64,000 nucleotides of DNA from Aliiroseovarius sp. PrR006 (GCF_010500215.1 NZ_JAAGOY010000004.1:1302001-1366000), one strand, 5' to 3'. Counted from the stretch's first letter, positions 10,468 to 20,615 are shown. The notes: generated from the letters alone by a model not told the origin. Numbers and translations: made by a program.

Positions 10468-13044
10468 TTACGTTACATTAGATTTCGGAGATGTGATCGC
10501 CAAATGCGCCGCGGCCAGACGCGCCACTGGCACCCGGAAAGGCGAACACGAGACATAGTCAAACCCCGCATCGCGACAGAAGCGGATGCTTTCGGGGTTG
10601 CCACCATGTTCACCACAGATCGACAGGGTTAGATCAGCGTTTTCTTCCCGACCACGTTCTGCACCCATCTCCAGCAATTCCCCCACACCATCAGCATCCA
10701 GCATGTGGAACGGATCTTCTTCGTACACACCCTGAGACACATATTCGCCCATGAAACGCCCCGCATCGTCTCGTGACAGGCCATAAGTCATCTGGGTCAA
10801 GTCATTGGTACCAAAGGACATAAACGCTGCGTGCTGCGCAATTTCGCCAGCGCGCAGCGCAGCCCGCGGCGTTTCCACCATCACGCCCAGGCGATAGGTG
10901 AAGTCGGCCCCTTGCTCGATCCGCACGGCGGCCGCGACGGCGTCAACACGGGCCTTCACAATCTCGACCTCGCGCTTGGCGGACACCAGCGGGATCATCA
11001 CCTCGGGCACCACGGGCGCCCCGGATTTCGAGGCCTCGACGGTCGCTTCAAAAATCGCACGCGCCTGCATGTCATAGATTTCGGGCACCGTGACACCAAG
11101 CCGCACCCCACGCATACCCAACATCGGGTTGAATTCACGCAATCCGCCCACGCGGCGTTCCACATCCTTCAAAGGTAGGTCCAACGCCTCGGCCAATTCA
11201 CGCAAGCCTTCCCGGCCATGGGGCAGGAATTCGTGCAGGGGCGGGTCGAACAGACGGATGCAGACTGGCTGACCCTGCATGATCTCGAACAGCTCGGTAA
11301 AGTCGGCACGCTGCATGGGCAGCAGACGATCCAGCGCGGCGCGGCGATCCTCGGTGTGATCGGCAAAGATCATCTCGCGCATGGCCAGAAGGCGGTCATC
11401 GTCGATGAACATATGCTCGGTCCGGCACAACCCGATCCCTTCCGCCGCAAACATCCGCGCGTTACGCGCATCCGGCGGTGTGTCGGCATTGGCGCGGACG
11501 CCGATGTCGCGCAGCTCGTCCGCCCAGGTCATCAAGGTCTGGAAGCTTTCGCCCAGTTCCGGCGGCAGCATGTCGACGGCACCAACCAGCGCCTCGCCTG
11601 CACTGCCATCAATTGTGATCACGTCGCCCTCGCGCAGCACCCGGCCATCCGCCGCGCGCAGCTTACCTTTACGCTTGTCCAATGTCAGATCCTGAGCCCC
11701 GACAACGCAGGGCAAACCAAGACCACGCGCAATCACCGCAGCGTGGCTGGTGATGCCACCGCGAATGGTCAGGATGCCCTTGGCCGCATGCATCCCGCGA
11801 ATGTCTTCGGGGCTGGTTTCGCGGCGCACCAGAATGCAGTTCTCACCTTGCGACGCCAGCGTCTGTGCCGCACGCGCATTGAACACAATCTTGCCAGTCG
11901 CTGCACCCGGACTCGCCGCGATACCGCTGGCAAAGTGATCACGAGTTCCTTCTGGGTCGATTTGACTGTGGAGAAGCTCGGCCAAGGCACGGGGCGGAAT
12001 GCGCAAAACGGCCTCGGAGCGGGTGATGATTTCGTCCTTGGCCAACCCCACGGCGATGCGCACGTTGGCCCGTTCGGACCGCGGCACACGCACGGCATCC
12101 AGAATAAACAGCGCTTCATTTTCGATGGTGAACTCGATCTCCATCTCTTCGCGCAGACGGGCGCGGCAGAAATCCCCGTAGCGCACGAGGTCCGCAAAGT
12201 TCTGCGGCAGCACCTCCTCGATGGACCGTCCACGCGGGTCTTTGGTCAGGTACATGACATCGCGGTCTTCCGCATCCGCCAGCGCATCGCGCCCCTGACT
12301 TTTGCACAGGTAACGACCCCGAATTTCGCGGTGCCCGGTGGTACCATTCACAAACTGAATTACGCCAGACCCGCAAATCCCCTGGCCAACACCCAGCACC
12401 ATCTGCTGCACGACAAGCCCAAGCCCGGCATCCGCAGGCGCACCTTTGGCCTGACGCAGCAGACGCGCCGTCGTGCCTTCCCAGGCACGCGCCATCGAAC
12501 GCAGGATTTCCGTCAGTTGGACCTTAGGATCTTGCGGGAAGTATTCGTCGGTCTCTTCCTCATAAAGCTCCAAGGCTTCGCGCAGCGTATCCGCAGTCGG
12601 AGTCGTCAGCGCGTCAAACTCATCCGGGTCCAGACGCCCGACATGCACCGCATAGGACTGAATAAACCGCAGATACAACGCGTTGGCGGCTGTTTCACCG
12701 TGGGTTTCGATGAGATGCGCATGCACTTTGTCGTTCATACCGATGTTTAGAATGGCCCCCGGCCCGCCCCAGTCCGGGTCTTCGGATGACGGTCGAACAG
12801 AAACCAAAGGATCGGACCCAAACAGCGACAGCATCGCGCCCAGATCAGGTAGATCCCCGGCCGACACGCCATGCACTGCATCGAAATCAAGCGCCACCGT
12901 GCGCGGCACCGGCATATCCAGCCGGATCAGCCGCTGCAGACACTTCGCCCGCCCGCCGTGCCGAGACGTTTCAATCTCGGCCGTTGGGGTGATTTCCGTG
13001 AAACCCAAGTCTTGATCTTTCTGCACCGCAGCACCGCCTTTCAC
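10468..13044 (-). CDS. ppdK: Pyruvate, phosphate dikinase-like enzyme
   Basis: An enzyme of the PEP synthase/PPDK family interconverting pyruvate + ATP + Pi and PEP + AMP + PPi. Domains in order: ATP-grasp (SVRPSSEDPDWGGPGAILN near residue 82; GLVVQQMVLGVG near 209), swivelling phosphohistidine domain (GGITSHAAVIARGLGLPCV near 429) and the C-terminal PEP/pyruvate TIM barrel (GIGLCRTEHMF; SFGTNDLTQMTYGLSRDD; ICGEHGGNPES). At 858 residues it is slightly short in the N-terminus. The start is unsure: GTG at 13044, or the in-frame GTG at 13026, which has the better AGGCGG site. Single gene. Confidence 0.93.
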   Translation of the reverse strand: MKGGAAVQKDQDLGFTEITPTAEIETSRHGGRAKCLQRLIRLDMPVPRTVALDFDAVHGVSAGDLPDLGAMLSLFGSDPLVSVRPSSEDPDWGGPGAILNIGMNDKVHAHLIETHGETAANALYLRFIQSYAVHVGRLDPDEFDALTTPTADTLREALELYEEETDEYFPQDPKVQLTEILRSMARAWEGTTARLLRQAKGAPADAGLGLVVQQMVLGVGQGICGSGVIQFVNGTTGHREIRGRYLCKSQGRDALADAEDRDVMYLTKDPRGRSIEEVLPQNFADLVRYGDFCRARLREEMEIEFTIENEALFILDAVRVPRSERANVRIAVGLAKDEIITRSEAVLRIPPRALAELLHSQIDPEGTRDHFASGIAASPGAATGKIVFNARAAQTLASQGENCILVRRETSPEDIRGMHAAKGILTIRGGITSHAAVIARGLGLPCVVGAQDLTLDKRKGKLRAADGRVLREGDVITIDGSAGEALVGAVDMLPPELGESFQTLMTWADELRDIGVRANADTPPDARNARMFAAEGIGLCRTEHMFIDDDRLLAMREMIFADHTEDRRAALDRLLPMQRADFTELFEIMQGQPVCIRLFDPPLHEFLPHGREGLRELAEALDLPLKDVERRVGGLREFNPMLGMRGVRLGVTVPEIYDMQARAIFEATVEASKSGAPVVPEVMIPLVSAKREVEIVKARVDAVAAAVRIEQGADFTYRLGVMVETPRAALRAGEIAQHAAFMSFGTNDLTQMTYGLSRDDAGRFMGEYVSQGVYEEDPFHMLDADGVGELLEMGAERGREENADLTLSICGEHGGNPESIRFCRDAGFDYVSCSPFRVPVARLAAAHLAITSPKSNVT

Positions 13045-13123
13045 CCGTCACCATAGCGCGGATGTTCTGTCACACAAGGGGGACATGCGTGATCGTATGG
13101 CGGAAGGGGCATTGCCCCGACAC

Positions 13124-15349
13124 TTAGCCTTCGATGCGGGACAAATCGGCCACGCCACCGCAGATCATGCGAATGCGCGACAACAGGTTCAGGCGATTGC
13201 GCCGGATCACCTGATTGTCCGCGTTAATCTGCACGGCCTCAAAGAACGCATCAATCGGCGCGCGCAGGGCAGCCATCGCGGTCATGGCAGCAGCGAAGTC
13301 TTCGCCTTCCATCGCCGGGGTGATCGCAGCTTCGGCAGCGTCAAGCGCAGTGAACAGAGCCTTTTCGCTGTCATCCTCGGCGAATTTCACATCCGCACCA
13401 TAGGAGTATTCGACACCGTCTTTGTCCTCGGCCTGCGCCAAAATGTTCGACGCGCGTTTCACACCTTGGATCAGGTTCTCGCCGTCTTCGGTCGACAGGA
13501 ACGTGGCCAAGGCCTCGGCCCGTTTAACCAGAAGCGTCAGGTCGTCATTACCTGGCATCGCAAGGCAGGCGTCGATCACGTCATGGCGAATGCCTTTGTC
13601 GCGCAAATAAACCTTCAGGCGGTCGTGGAAGAAGGACAGAAGATCGCTTGAGACATCCGGCAGGCTGTCCTTGACCTCGGCCAAGTGCTTGGAGAGGTCG
13701 CCATCAAAGTGATCCAGAACGGTGCGGATGGCTGCGCCGAACACGCCGTGATCCGCGATCTCATTGTCCAGATCACGCAGCAGGGCCGCGCGCGATTCTC
13801 CGTCTTCGTTCAGGGCGATCTCGTGACGCAGAAGTTGCGCGTCAAAGAGCTTGTCCAACTCAACCCGCAGGTTGTTGTCCAGCACAAGGCGAATAACACC
13901 CAGTGCGGCGCGGCGCAGTGCAAACGGGTCTTTCGAGCCAGTGGGTTTTTCGTCAATGGCCCAGAATCCGGTCAGCGTATCCAGCTTATCGGCCATGGCC
14001 ACGGCAACCGAAACGGGGGCCGAGGGCACATCATCAGACGGACCAAGCGGCGAGTAGTGTTCAAGTGCTGCATCAGCAACTTCAGCCGAATAACCCGCGG
14101 GGGCAGCATAGTATTTGCCCATCAGGCCCTGCAATTCGGGGAACTCATAGACCATTTCCGACGATAGATCGGCCTTGGCCCAACGGGCGGCCTTTTCAGT
14201 CAGCTTGGCGTCAGCGTTCACCGACGGGGCCAGCGCGCGCGCCATGGCAGCGATCCGGTCGATCCGGTCGGCCTGCGTGCCCAGTTTGTTGTGGAAGGTC
14301 ACGTTGCCAAGGCTATCCAGCCACGGCTGACCACCAGCTTCGGCCACGCGAATGTCGTTTTCCCAGAAGAACTTGGCATCTGCCAGACGGGCGAACAGCA
14401 CTTTCTGGTTGCCTGCCAGAATGGTCGCGCCGTGATCCGCGGTTTCGCGGTTGGCGACGGTGATGAATTTCTCGATCCGGTCCGTTTTCGGGTTCTTCAC
14501 GGAAAAGAACTTCTGGTGCTCTTTCATCGAGGTTTGCAGCACCTCGGGCGGCAGGTGGATGAAGTCCTCTGCGATGTCGCCCATCAGCACGACGGGCCAT
14601 TCGACCAGACCGGCGACCTCGGCCAGCAGTCCTTTATCTTCGACGATCTCAAGCCCTTGGGCGAAAGCCGCGCTTTGCGCGTCGGCCCAGATGTGATCGG
14701 CACGCTCGGCAGGCGATAGGATGACCTTGGCGGCTTTCAGTTTGGCTTCGTAGTCGGCAAAGCCCGTCACGGCGATACGGCCCGGTGCCATGAAGCGGTG
14801 ACCTTCGGTGGTATCGCCCGAGGCGATGCCGTCCACGTCCAGCGGCACAACGGTGGCGCCCGCCTCGTCCGACAGAATGCAGAGGATCGAGTGCAGCGGA
14901 CGCACCCAGCGCAGGCTGCCTGAGCCCCAGCGCATGGACTTCGGCCACGGGAAGTTGCGAATGGCGTTTTCCAGAACCTCGGCGATGATCTCGGCCGCGG
15001 GGCGACCTTTCTTTTCGATCGCGGCGTAATAGACGGCACCCTTGGGGGTCTCACGCTCTTCCAACTGATCGCGGGTTACGCCTGCACCGCGCAGGAAGCC
15101 CTCGATCGCTTTGTCCGGCGCACCCACCTTGGGGCCCTTACGCTCTTCGCACGTATCCGGCGACTGGGCCAGCAGACCTTCGACAGCCAGCGTCAGGCGG
15201 CGCGGTGTCGACAGCGCGGCAGCACCGGCATAGGTCAGGCCAGCCTCGACCAGACCGTCCGTCACCAGCTTTTTCAGATCCTCTGCCGCGCGCGTTTGCA
15301 TACGGGCCGGGATTTCTTCGGAAAAGAGTTCAATCAGCAGGTCAGGCAT
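13124..15349 (-). CDS. glyS: Glycyl-tRNA synthetase beta subunit
   Basis: The 741-residue beta chain of bacterial alpha2beta2 glycyl-tRNA synthetase, needed for tRNA recognition and charging. It begins MPDLLIELFSEEIPARMQ, the usual beta-subunit N-terminus, and contains the HD-like middle (WPVVLMGDIAEDF, HQKFFSV) and DALR-type anticodon-binding C-terminus (FFDRLKVYLRDKGIRHDVIDACL, written here from the segment SFFHDRLKVYLRDKG). It is the last gene of glyQ-membrane protein-glyS; only 5 bases separate it from the membrane protein. Confidence 0.97.
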   Translation of the reverse strand: MPDLLIELFSEEIPARMQTRAAEDLKKLVTDGLVEAGLTYAGAAALSTPRRLTLAVEGLLAQSPDTCEERKGPKVGAPDKAIEGFLRGAGVTRDQLEERETPKGAVYYAAIEKKGRPAAEIIAEVLENAIRNFPWPKSMRWGSGSLRWVRPLHSILCILSDEAGATVVPLDVDGIASGDTTEGHRFMAPGRIAVTGFADYEAKLKAAKVILSPAERADHIWADAQSAAFAQGLEIVEDKGLLAEVAGLVEWPVVLMGDIAEDFIHLPPEVLQTSMKEHQKFFSVKNPKTDRIEKFITVANRETADHGATILAGNQKVLFARLADAKFFWENDIRVAEAGGQPWLDSLGNVTFHNKLGTQADRIDRIAAMARALAPSVNADAKLTEKAARWAKADLSSEMVYEFPELQGLMGKYYAAPAGYSAEVADAALEHYSPLGPSDDVPSAPVSVAVAMADKLDTLTGFWAIDEKPTGSKDPFALRRAALGVIRLVLDNNLRVELDKLFDAQLLRHEIALNEDGESRAALLRDLDNEIADHGVFGAAIRTVLDHFDGDLSKHLAEVKDSLPDVSSDLLSFFHDRLKVYLRDKGIRHDVIDACLAMPGNDDLTLLVKRAEALATFLSTEDGENLIQGVKRASNILAQAEDKDGVEYSYGADVKFAEDDSEKALFTALDAAEAAITPAMEGEDFAAAMTAMAALRAPIDAFFEAVQINADNQVIRRNRLNLLSRIRMICGGVADLSRIEG

Positions 15350-15354
15350 ATCGC

Positions 15355-15822
15355 TTACTCGCTATATTTTTCGTTCAGCTGATGCCAGGCAAAGCCCCGG
15401 CCGTCAGGATAGATGGCGACGACGCGGTCGACCCCATCTTTGATGTTACGTTCGCCCAGAAAGGCCAGGGCGGTGCCCTGTTCGATGTCCGCGCCGATCT
15501 GCACCGCATCAAAGCAGTCGAACCAACCGGGTGCGGTCAGGGGCGTGGCCTCTTCATAGGGCTCGAAAGTCTCGGTCAGCATCGCAAGGCTCATCGTGGT
15601 GCTGAAGCAGCCACGATAGCGCAGGGGCGAGCTGTCGGCGTCGATGCCTTGGAAGCTGTCATAAAGCACGATTTCAGGCTGGCCGGTGACCAGATTGGTC
15701 ATGCGGATCCCATCCTCGGCCGAAACCTCGTCATAAAAGGCATACAGCTGGATCCAGTAGATCAAGCCGCCAGAGATCAGGGCCGTAATCACGATGAAGC
15801 TCCCAAGCAGGCGACCACTCAC
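15355..15822 (-). CDS. Membrane-anchored protein inside the glyQS operon (possibly DUF6446)
   Basis: A 155-residue protein with one N-terminal transmembrane segment ([25 protein letters not shown]) and a soluble, probably periplasmic domain. The GTG start overlaps the glyQ stop in GTGA (15819-15822), and glyS begins 5 bases after its stop, so all three are translationally coupled. I believe proteins at this position in Rhodobacterales are called DUF6446, but that is from memory. Function unknown. Two cysteines ([10 protein letters not shown] and WFDCFDAVQ) could form a disulfide. Confidence 0.8.
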   Translation of the reverse strand: MSGRLLGSFIVITALISGGLIYWIQLYAFYDEVSAEDGIRMTNLVTGQPEIVLYDSFQGIDADSSPLRYRGCFSTTMSLAMLTETFEPYEEATPLTAPGWFDCFDAVQIGADIEQGTALAFLGERNIKDGVDRVVAIYPDGRGFAWHQLNEKYSE

Positions 15823-16763
15823 GCCGCATCCCCTTCCGGTGTCCAACCAGCAGCAGCGGTCTGCACGAAGGCATCCGCACACAGCTTGGCCAGCGCACGC
15901 ACACGCCCGATATAGGCCTGGCGTTCCGTGACCGAAATCACGCCACGCGCGTCCAGAAGGTTGAACAGGTGCGAGGCCTTGATGCACTGGTCGTAGGCCG
16001 GGTGCGCCATGATGATACGCTTGCCGGTCTTGGGATCGTCATAGGCCTGATCAAGGATCATCCGGCACTCTTCCTCGGCTTCCTCGAAATGGCGCAAAAG
16101 CACGTCTGTGTTGGCCGTGTCGAAGTTCCAGCGCGCGTATTCTTCTTCGGTCTGTTTGAACACGTCGCCATAGGTCAGCGCGATCGGCGCGTCCGGCGCG
16201 TTGAACGGCATGTCCATCACGTGATCGACGCCCAGCACATACATGGCCAGACGCTCCAGACCATAAGTCAGTTCGCCCGAGACCGGTTTGCAGTCATGGC
16301 CGCCAACCTGCTGGAAATAGGTGAACTGGCTGACTTCCATCCCGTCGCACCAGACCTCCCAGCCCAGCCCCCATGCGCCCAGCGTGGGGCTTTCCCAGTC
16401 GTCTTCCACAAAGCGGATGTCGTGCAAATCCATGTCGATGCCAATGGCTTCGAGCGAGCCCAGATACAGATCTTGCAGGTTGGGCGGGCTGGGTTTGATC
16501 AGCACCTGATACTGATAGTAGTGCTGCAACCGGTTCGGGTTCTCGCCATAGCGGCCATCAGTCGGACGGCGCGATGGCTGCACGTATGCTGCGGCCCAAG
16601 GCTGCGAACCCAGCGAGCGCAACGTGGTGGCCGGGTGGAACGTACCAGCGCCCACCTCCATGTCATAAGGCTGCATGACAGCACAGCCCTTTTCAGCCCA
16701 ATAGTTCTGAAGCCGCAGGATGATTTCCTGAAAGCATTGCGGTTTGGTCTTGGTCTCGGCCAT
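15819..16763 (-). CDS. glyQ: Glycyl-tRNA synthetase alpha subunit
   Basis: The catalytic alpha chain (314 residues) of alpha2beta2 glycyl-tRNA synthetase; class II motifs are present ([66 protein letters not shown]). The frame is open to 16847, but ATG 16763 gives the normal [14 protein letters not shown] start. A good promoter (TTGACC, 17 bases, TATTGA) lies 38 bases upstream. It is the first gene of the operon with the small membrane protein and glyS. Confidence 0.97.
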   Translation of the reverse strand: MAETKTKPQCFQEIILRLQNYWAEKGCAVMQPYDMEVGAGTFHPATTLRSLGSQPWAAAYVQPSRRPTDGRYGENPNRLQHYYQYQVLIKPSPPNLQDLYLGSLEAIGIDMDLHDIRFVEDDWESPTLGAWGLGWEVWCDGMEVSQFTYFQQVGGHDCKPVSGELTYGLERLAMYVLGVDHVMDMPFNAPDAPIALTYGDVFKQTEEEYARWNFDTANTDVLLRHFEEAEEECRMILDQAYDDPKTGKRIIMAHPAYDQCIKASHLFNLLDARGVISVTERQAYIGRVRALAKLCADAFVQTAAAGWTPEGDAA

Positions 16764-16800
16764 GGCGCTGCCCTGAACTGGTTTGTACAAAGTCTGCCAC

Positions 16801-16829
16801 TCAATAGGCGTTGGTCTGGGTCGGGTCAA
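16801..16829 (-). promoter_or_regulatory. Predicted promoter of glyQ operon
   Basis: Minus-strand TTGACC (16829-16824), a 17-base spacer and TATTGA (16806-16801), close to the housekeeping consensus, about 38 bases before the glyQ ATG. Confidence 0.6.
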
Positions 16830-16977
16830 CGCGGGAAACGGGCACAAGGGTTGGGTTTTCCTGCCCTAGCGCGGCAGAAATTTCCGAAAGGCGGCGCGGC
16901 GATATTGACCTTCGCAGGTGCCGATGTGTTACTTGCGCGGAATTCAGCCTAATTTGCCCTTAGGGCGACGAGGATCC

Positions 16978-18810
16978 ATGACCAATAAATTTGCCTTTGC
17001 CTTGGCCACCGGCCTTCTTCCTATCGTGACCTCGGTGTCTGCTACCAGCGCCGTTGCACTGCTGTCGGCGGTACCGGCTGCAGCACAGCAAGCCACAAGC
17101 GGCCAGACAGTGCGATGGATCCAAGTGGAAGCCCAGCCGACGCTTGGCGAAGCCGAGGCCCGCGCGCGCGCCTATGCAGGTCGTCTGGACGGCGTAAGCG
17201 GATTTCGTGTCGGTGGTAATTGGTATGCCATCGTTCTAGGACCGTACACCGAGCGCGCCGCTGAAGTGCAGCTACTCAACCTGAAGAATGCAGGCCTGAT
17301 CCCGCAGGACAGCTTCATCGCGCTGCCCAACAAGTTCCGTCAGCAATACTGGCCTGTGGGAGCCAGCACGCTGGGCGCCGCGCCGATCGAAGCCCCTGCC
17401 GTCGAAACGCCCCCCGCGCCGCAAACCGAAACCGTCGCCGTGGTTCCTACAGCCCCAAGCGAACCGGTGGTCGTCATTCAAGACGAAACCAAACGCGAAG
17501 CACAGGCAAGCGAGCGTGCTCTGGATCGCGATGCGCGCAAGGCGTTGCAGGTCGCGCTGCAGTGGGAAGGCTATTACACCTCGGCCATTGACGGCGCGTT
17601 TGGCGCAGGCACCCGCCGCTCGATGGCGGCATGGCAGACGGATAAGGGCTATGATCCGACTGGCGTGCTGACCACTCGCCAACGCGCGGTGCTTCTGGAC
17701 AGCTACCAGTCTGTTCTGGATGCCCTGGGCATGGCCCCGTTCGAGGATCAGAACGCAGGCATTGCGATGGCGATCCCAGCTAGCATGGTTACATTCGACC
17801 GCTACGAAGCCCCCTTCCTGCATTTCAAATCCAAAGAGGGTAGTGATGTCCAGTTGGTGATGATCAGCCAGACCGGAGATCAGAATACGCTGTTTGGCCT
17901 CTATGACATCCTGCAAACGCTGGAAATCGTCCCCACTGATGGCCCGCGCGCGCGTGGCAAGAGCGGGTTCACCATTGAAGGTGCCGACGACAAGATTTCC
18001 TCCTTCACGCAGGCCAAACTGACGGACGGCACCGTGAAGGGCTTCACGCTGGTCTGGCCCAAGGGCGATGAAAAGCGCCGCGATCTGGCCCTGCGTGACA
18101 TGAAGGCGAGCTTTGCGTCGCTGGGCGCGCAAGCACTGGCCGATGACGCCGGGCTGGATGACGCCACGCAAAGTCTGGACCTGTTGTCCGGGTTGGAAAT
18201 CCGCACGCCGGAATACTCGCGCTCGGGCTTCTATGTAGATGGCGCCGGTCGCATCCTGACCACGACCGAGGCCGTGCAGTCCTGCACCCGTATCTCGATC
18301 AACAACGAATTTGACGCCAATGTGGTCGCCACGGACGACACGATGGGTCTGGCGCTGCTGGAACCCGCCACCGCGCAGGCGCCGATCTCGTTTGCGTCCT
18401 TCCTGACCGCCGAGCCGCGCCTGAAATCGGACGTGGCTGTGGCGGGCTTTTCCTACGAGGGTCGCCTGAGCGCGCCCAGCCTGACCTTTGGCACCCTGTC
18501 TGAACTGACCGGCCTGAATGGCGAGGCCGAGCTGTCCCGCCTGACCCTTGCCGCCCTGCCCGGCGATGCCGGCGGCCCGGTCCTGGACGCGGGCGGTTCC
18601 GTGATGGGGATGTTGCTGCCCGCCGGTGGCTCCACCGGTCGCACCCTGCCCGCCGACACCAGCTTTGCATTGGACGCGGGCACCGTGGCCGCGTTCCTGG
18701 CCGCGAACGGCGTGACAACCAGCGCCACGGACAGCGTCACCTCGGTCGATCCGGTCGAGCTGAACACCAAGGCTGCTGATATGACAGTTCTGGTTAGCTG
18801 CTGGAACTGA
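16978..18810 (+). CDS. SPOR / peptidoglycan-binding protein with inactive trypsin-like domain
   Basis: A 610-residue exported protein. Signal peptide to about residue 40 (SAVPAAAQQA); SPOR-like domain at about 45-105; alanine/proline-rich linker; PG_binding_1 domain near 180-245 (DARKALQVALQWEGYYT, GAFGAGTRRSMAAWQ); C-terminal trypsin/HtrA-like domain from about 405. In that domain the serine loop reads LPGDAGGPVLD instead of GDSGGP, the histidine site reads ILTTTEAVQSC and the aspartate site TDDTMGLALLEP, so all three triad residues appear replaced. It probably binds the septal or lateral wall and acts as a non-catalytic scaffold. The ATG at 16978 has GAGG 5 bases upstream. A terminator follows. 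Confidence 0.85.
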   Translation: MTNKFAFALATGLLPIVTSVSATSAVALLSAVPAAAQQATSGQTVRWIQVEAQPTLGEAEARARAYAGRLDGVSGFRVGGNWYAIVLGPYTERAAEVQLLNLKNAGLIPQDSFIALPNKFRQQYWPVGASTLGAAPIEAPAVETPPAPQTETVAVVPTAPSEPVVVIQDETKREAQASERALDRDARKALQVALQWEGYYTSAIDGAFGAGTRRSMAAWQTDKGYDPTGVLTTRQRAVLLDSYQSVLDALGMAPFEDQNAGIAMAIPASMVTFDRYEAPFLHFKSKEGSDVQLVMISQTGDQNTLFGLYDILQTLEIVPTDGPRARGKSGFTIEGADDKISSFTQAKLTDGTVKGFTLVWPKGDEKRRDLALRDMKASFASLGAQALADDAGLDDATQSLDLLSGLEIRTPEYSRSGFYVDGAGRILTTTEAVQSCTRISINNEFDANVVATDDTMGLALLEPATAQAPISFASFLTAEPRLKSDVAVAGFSYEGRLSAPSLTFGTLSELTGLNGEAELSRLTLAALPGDAGGPVLDAGGSVMGMLLPAGGSTGRTLPADTSFALDAGTVAAFLAANGVTTSATDSVTSVDPVELNTKAADMTVLVSCWN

Positions 18811-18832
18811 TCCTCAGCGCACAGAAAGCAAG

Positions 18833-18864
18833 AAGGCCCGGGCAGATCGCCTCGGGCCTTTTTT
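18833..18864 (+). terminator. Intrinsic terminator
   Basis: Stem AAGGCCCG / CGGGCCTT extended by GGC/GCC with one bulged base, followed by TTTT. It ends the SPOR/pseudoprotease gene and lies between it and convergent trkH. Confidence 0.85.
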
Positions 18865-18880
18865 GTTGGCGCGGAGTGCC

Positions 18881-20329
18881 TTAGCCCCGCCAGAAGGTCA
18901 CCGTGAACAGGACGAACACGGCCAGAAGCTCCAACCGACCGACCAGCATGGCGGCGATCAGGATCCATTTGGCGGTGTCATTTAGTCCGGCAAAGTTGCC
19001 TGAAGGTCCGATCTGATCCCCCAAACCGGGACCAATATTGGCCAAAGCCGCCGCAGCGCCCGACATGGAGGTGGTGAAGTCCAACCCAGTCAGGCCCAGC
19101 GCAACCGCCGTCACGCCCAAGGTGACGACGAAGAACACAAAGAACCCCATAACCGAGGACAGGACCTCTTCGTCCACGCGGCGTCCGCCGAACCGCGGCG
19201 TGAAGATCCCATGGGGCGAGTGGATCGACTGGATCTGCGCCTTGATCGACGAGAGCAGTAGTTGATAGCGGAAGATCTTGATCGAACACGCGGTCGAGCC
19301 AGCGCAGCCGCCGATCAAACCCACGAAAAAGAACACGACCACCGGGAAGCCGCCCCACAGCATATAATCCTGCGAGGCATAGCCCGTGCCCGTCAGGATC
19401 GAGGTCAGGTTGAATAGTGTTTTGCGCAACGATTGCTCACTTAGCTGCCCATCCGCCAACCAGCGCCACAGCACCATGATGGCGACGATGACGACCAGCG
19501 TCATGAAGAACCCACGTACCTGCGGGTCATGCAGCAGCGGGCGCGCGGTGCCTTGAAGGATCTGCACGTAGCGCACGAAGGGCAGCGCGGCCAGCAGCAT
19601 AAACACCACGGCGGCGTATTCTGGACCCGCTCCAAACGCCCCGAATGAGGCGTCATAATTCGCATATCCCCCCGTCGCGATGGTGGTCATCGCATGGGTC
19701 ACCGCGTCGAAAAAGTTCATGCCCAGCGCAAAATAGGCCACCGCACATAGCGCGGTCAGCGTAAAATAGATGACCGAGATACGCGACGAGATCTCAGTCG
19801 CGCGGGGCAGGATCTTGCCGAAGGTATCGAACCCCTCGGACCGGAAGATCTGCATGCCGCCGACGCGCAATTCGGGCAGGAACACCATCGCCACAACAAT
19901 GATGCCGATGCCGCCAAACCACTGCAAAAGCCCGCGCCAGAACAAAAGCCCCTTTGGCAGATCATCGAGCCCCGACAACACGGTTGAGCCGGTGGTGGTC
20001 AGACCGGACATAGCCTCGAAAAACGCATCCACGGGGCGGGCGTCAAGCTCGCCCAAGGCAAAAGGCAATGCGCCGAAGATCGGCAGCGCCACCCAAACCC
20101 CGGTGGTCAGAAGGAAGGTTTGTTGGATCGTCAGGCCTTTGCCCACGCCATTTGCGGTGGACAGGGCCATTGATCCGCCGATCAGCATCGTCACGACGGC
20201 GCTTTGCAAAAACACCTGCCAATCAGGGTTGTTGTCCGCCAAGTCGATCACGACCGGGATCAGCATCGTTGCGCCCAGAACGGCGACAAGAAGCCCGATA
20301 ACATAGATGACAGGTCGCAGATCCAACAT
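18881..20329 (-). CDS. trkH: TrkH-family potassium uptake channel subunit
   Basis: A 482-residue integral membrane protein of the Trk/Ktr/HKT superfamily that conducts K+ inward, normally gated by cytoplasmic TrkA. Four pore-loop repeats are visible: MSGLTTTGSTVLSG (about residue 107), TTIATGGYANYD (about 218), SILTGTGYASQ (about 310) and LANIGPGLGDQ (about 437), each followed by a hydrophobic helix. No trkA lies nearby. It is convergent with the SPOR gene and 58 bases downstream of no other minus-strand gene except the DUF1127 gene. Confidence 0.94.
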   Translation of the reverse strand: MLDLRPVIYVIGLLVAVLGATMLIPVVIDLADNNPDWQVFLQSAVVTMLIGGSMALSTANGVGKGLTIQQTFLLTTGVWVALPIFGALPFALGELDARPVDAFFEAMSGLTTTGSTVLSGLDDLPKGLLFWRGLLQWFGGIGIIVVAMVFLPELRVGGMQIFRSEGFDTFGKILPRATEISSRISVIYFTLTALCAVAYFALGMNFFDAVTHAMTTIATGGYANYDASFGAFGAGPEYAAVVFMLLAALPFVRYVQILQGTARPLLHDPQVRGFFMTLVVIVAIMVLWRWLADGQLSEQSLRKTLFNLTSILTGTGYASQDYMLWGGFPVVVFFFVGLIGGCAGSTACSIKIFRYQLLLSSIKAQIQSIHSPHGIFTPRFGGRRVDEEVLSSVMGFFVFFVVTLGVTAVALGLTGLDFTTSMSGAAAALANIGPGLGDQIGPSGNFAGLNDTAKWILIAAMLVGRLELLAVFVLFTVTFWRG

Positions 20330-20387
20330 GAGCGCAGGGTTGGCCCCCTACGCCCATAGTGTCAAGCACCGTCAGTGACGTCTTTGC

Positions 20388-20615
20388 TTAGACGTACATC
20401 AAATCCTTAAAAACGTGGCGCACAATCTCGTCGCGTTTCAGGCCGCGTTCCGCCAGTTGTTCGTCCGTCATCGCATTCAGAGCTTCAATCCGCTTCATGC
20501 GCGACGAGTTTTCAGCAGCGACGACCAAGCCACGGCCGATTGCCGCAAAAAAAGCGCGGATAGGTGCGAACAGCGAAAATGCTGGTGTGTGGAGATTTGT
20601 TGTTTGCGTAGCCAT
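20388..20615 (-). CDS. DUF1127 (YjiS-like) small protein
   Basis: A 75-residue protein whose C-terminal half is a DUF1127 module (SSRMKRIEALNAMTDEQLAERGLKRDEIVRHVF), an arginine-rich helical motif that in several alphaproteobacteria takes part in RNA-linked regulation and phosphate/carbon responses. The N-terminal half has an amphipathic helix (FAPIRAFFAAIGRGLVVAA). AGAGG stands 7 bases before the ATG. It lies alone between trkH and folE2. Confidence 0.9.
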   Translation of the reverse strand: MATQTTNLHTPAFSLFAPIRAFFAAIGRGLVVAAENSSRMKRIEALNAMTDEQLAERGLKRDEIVRHVFKDLMYV

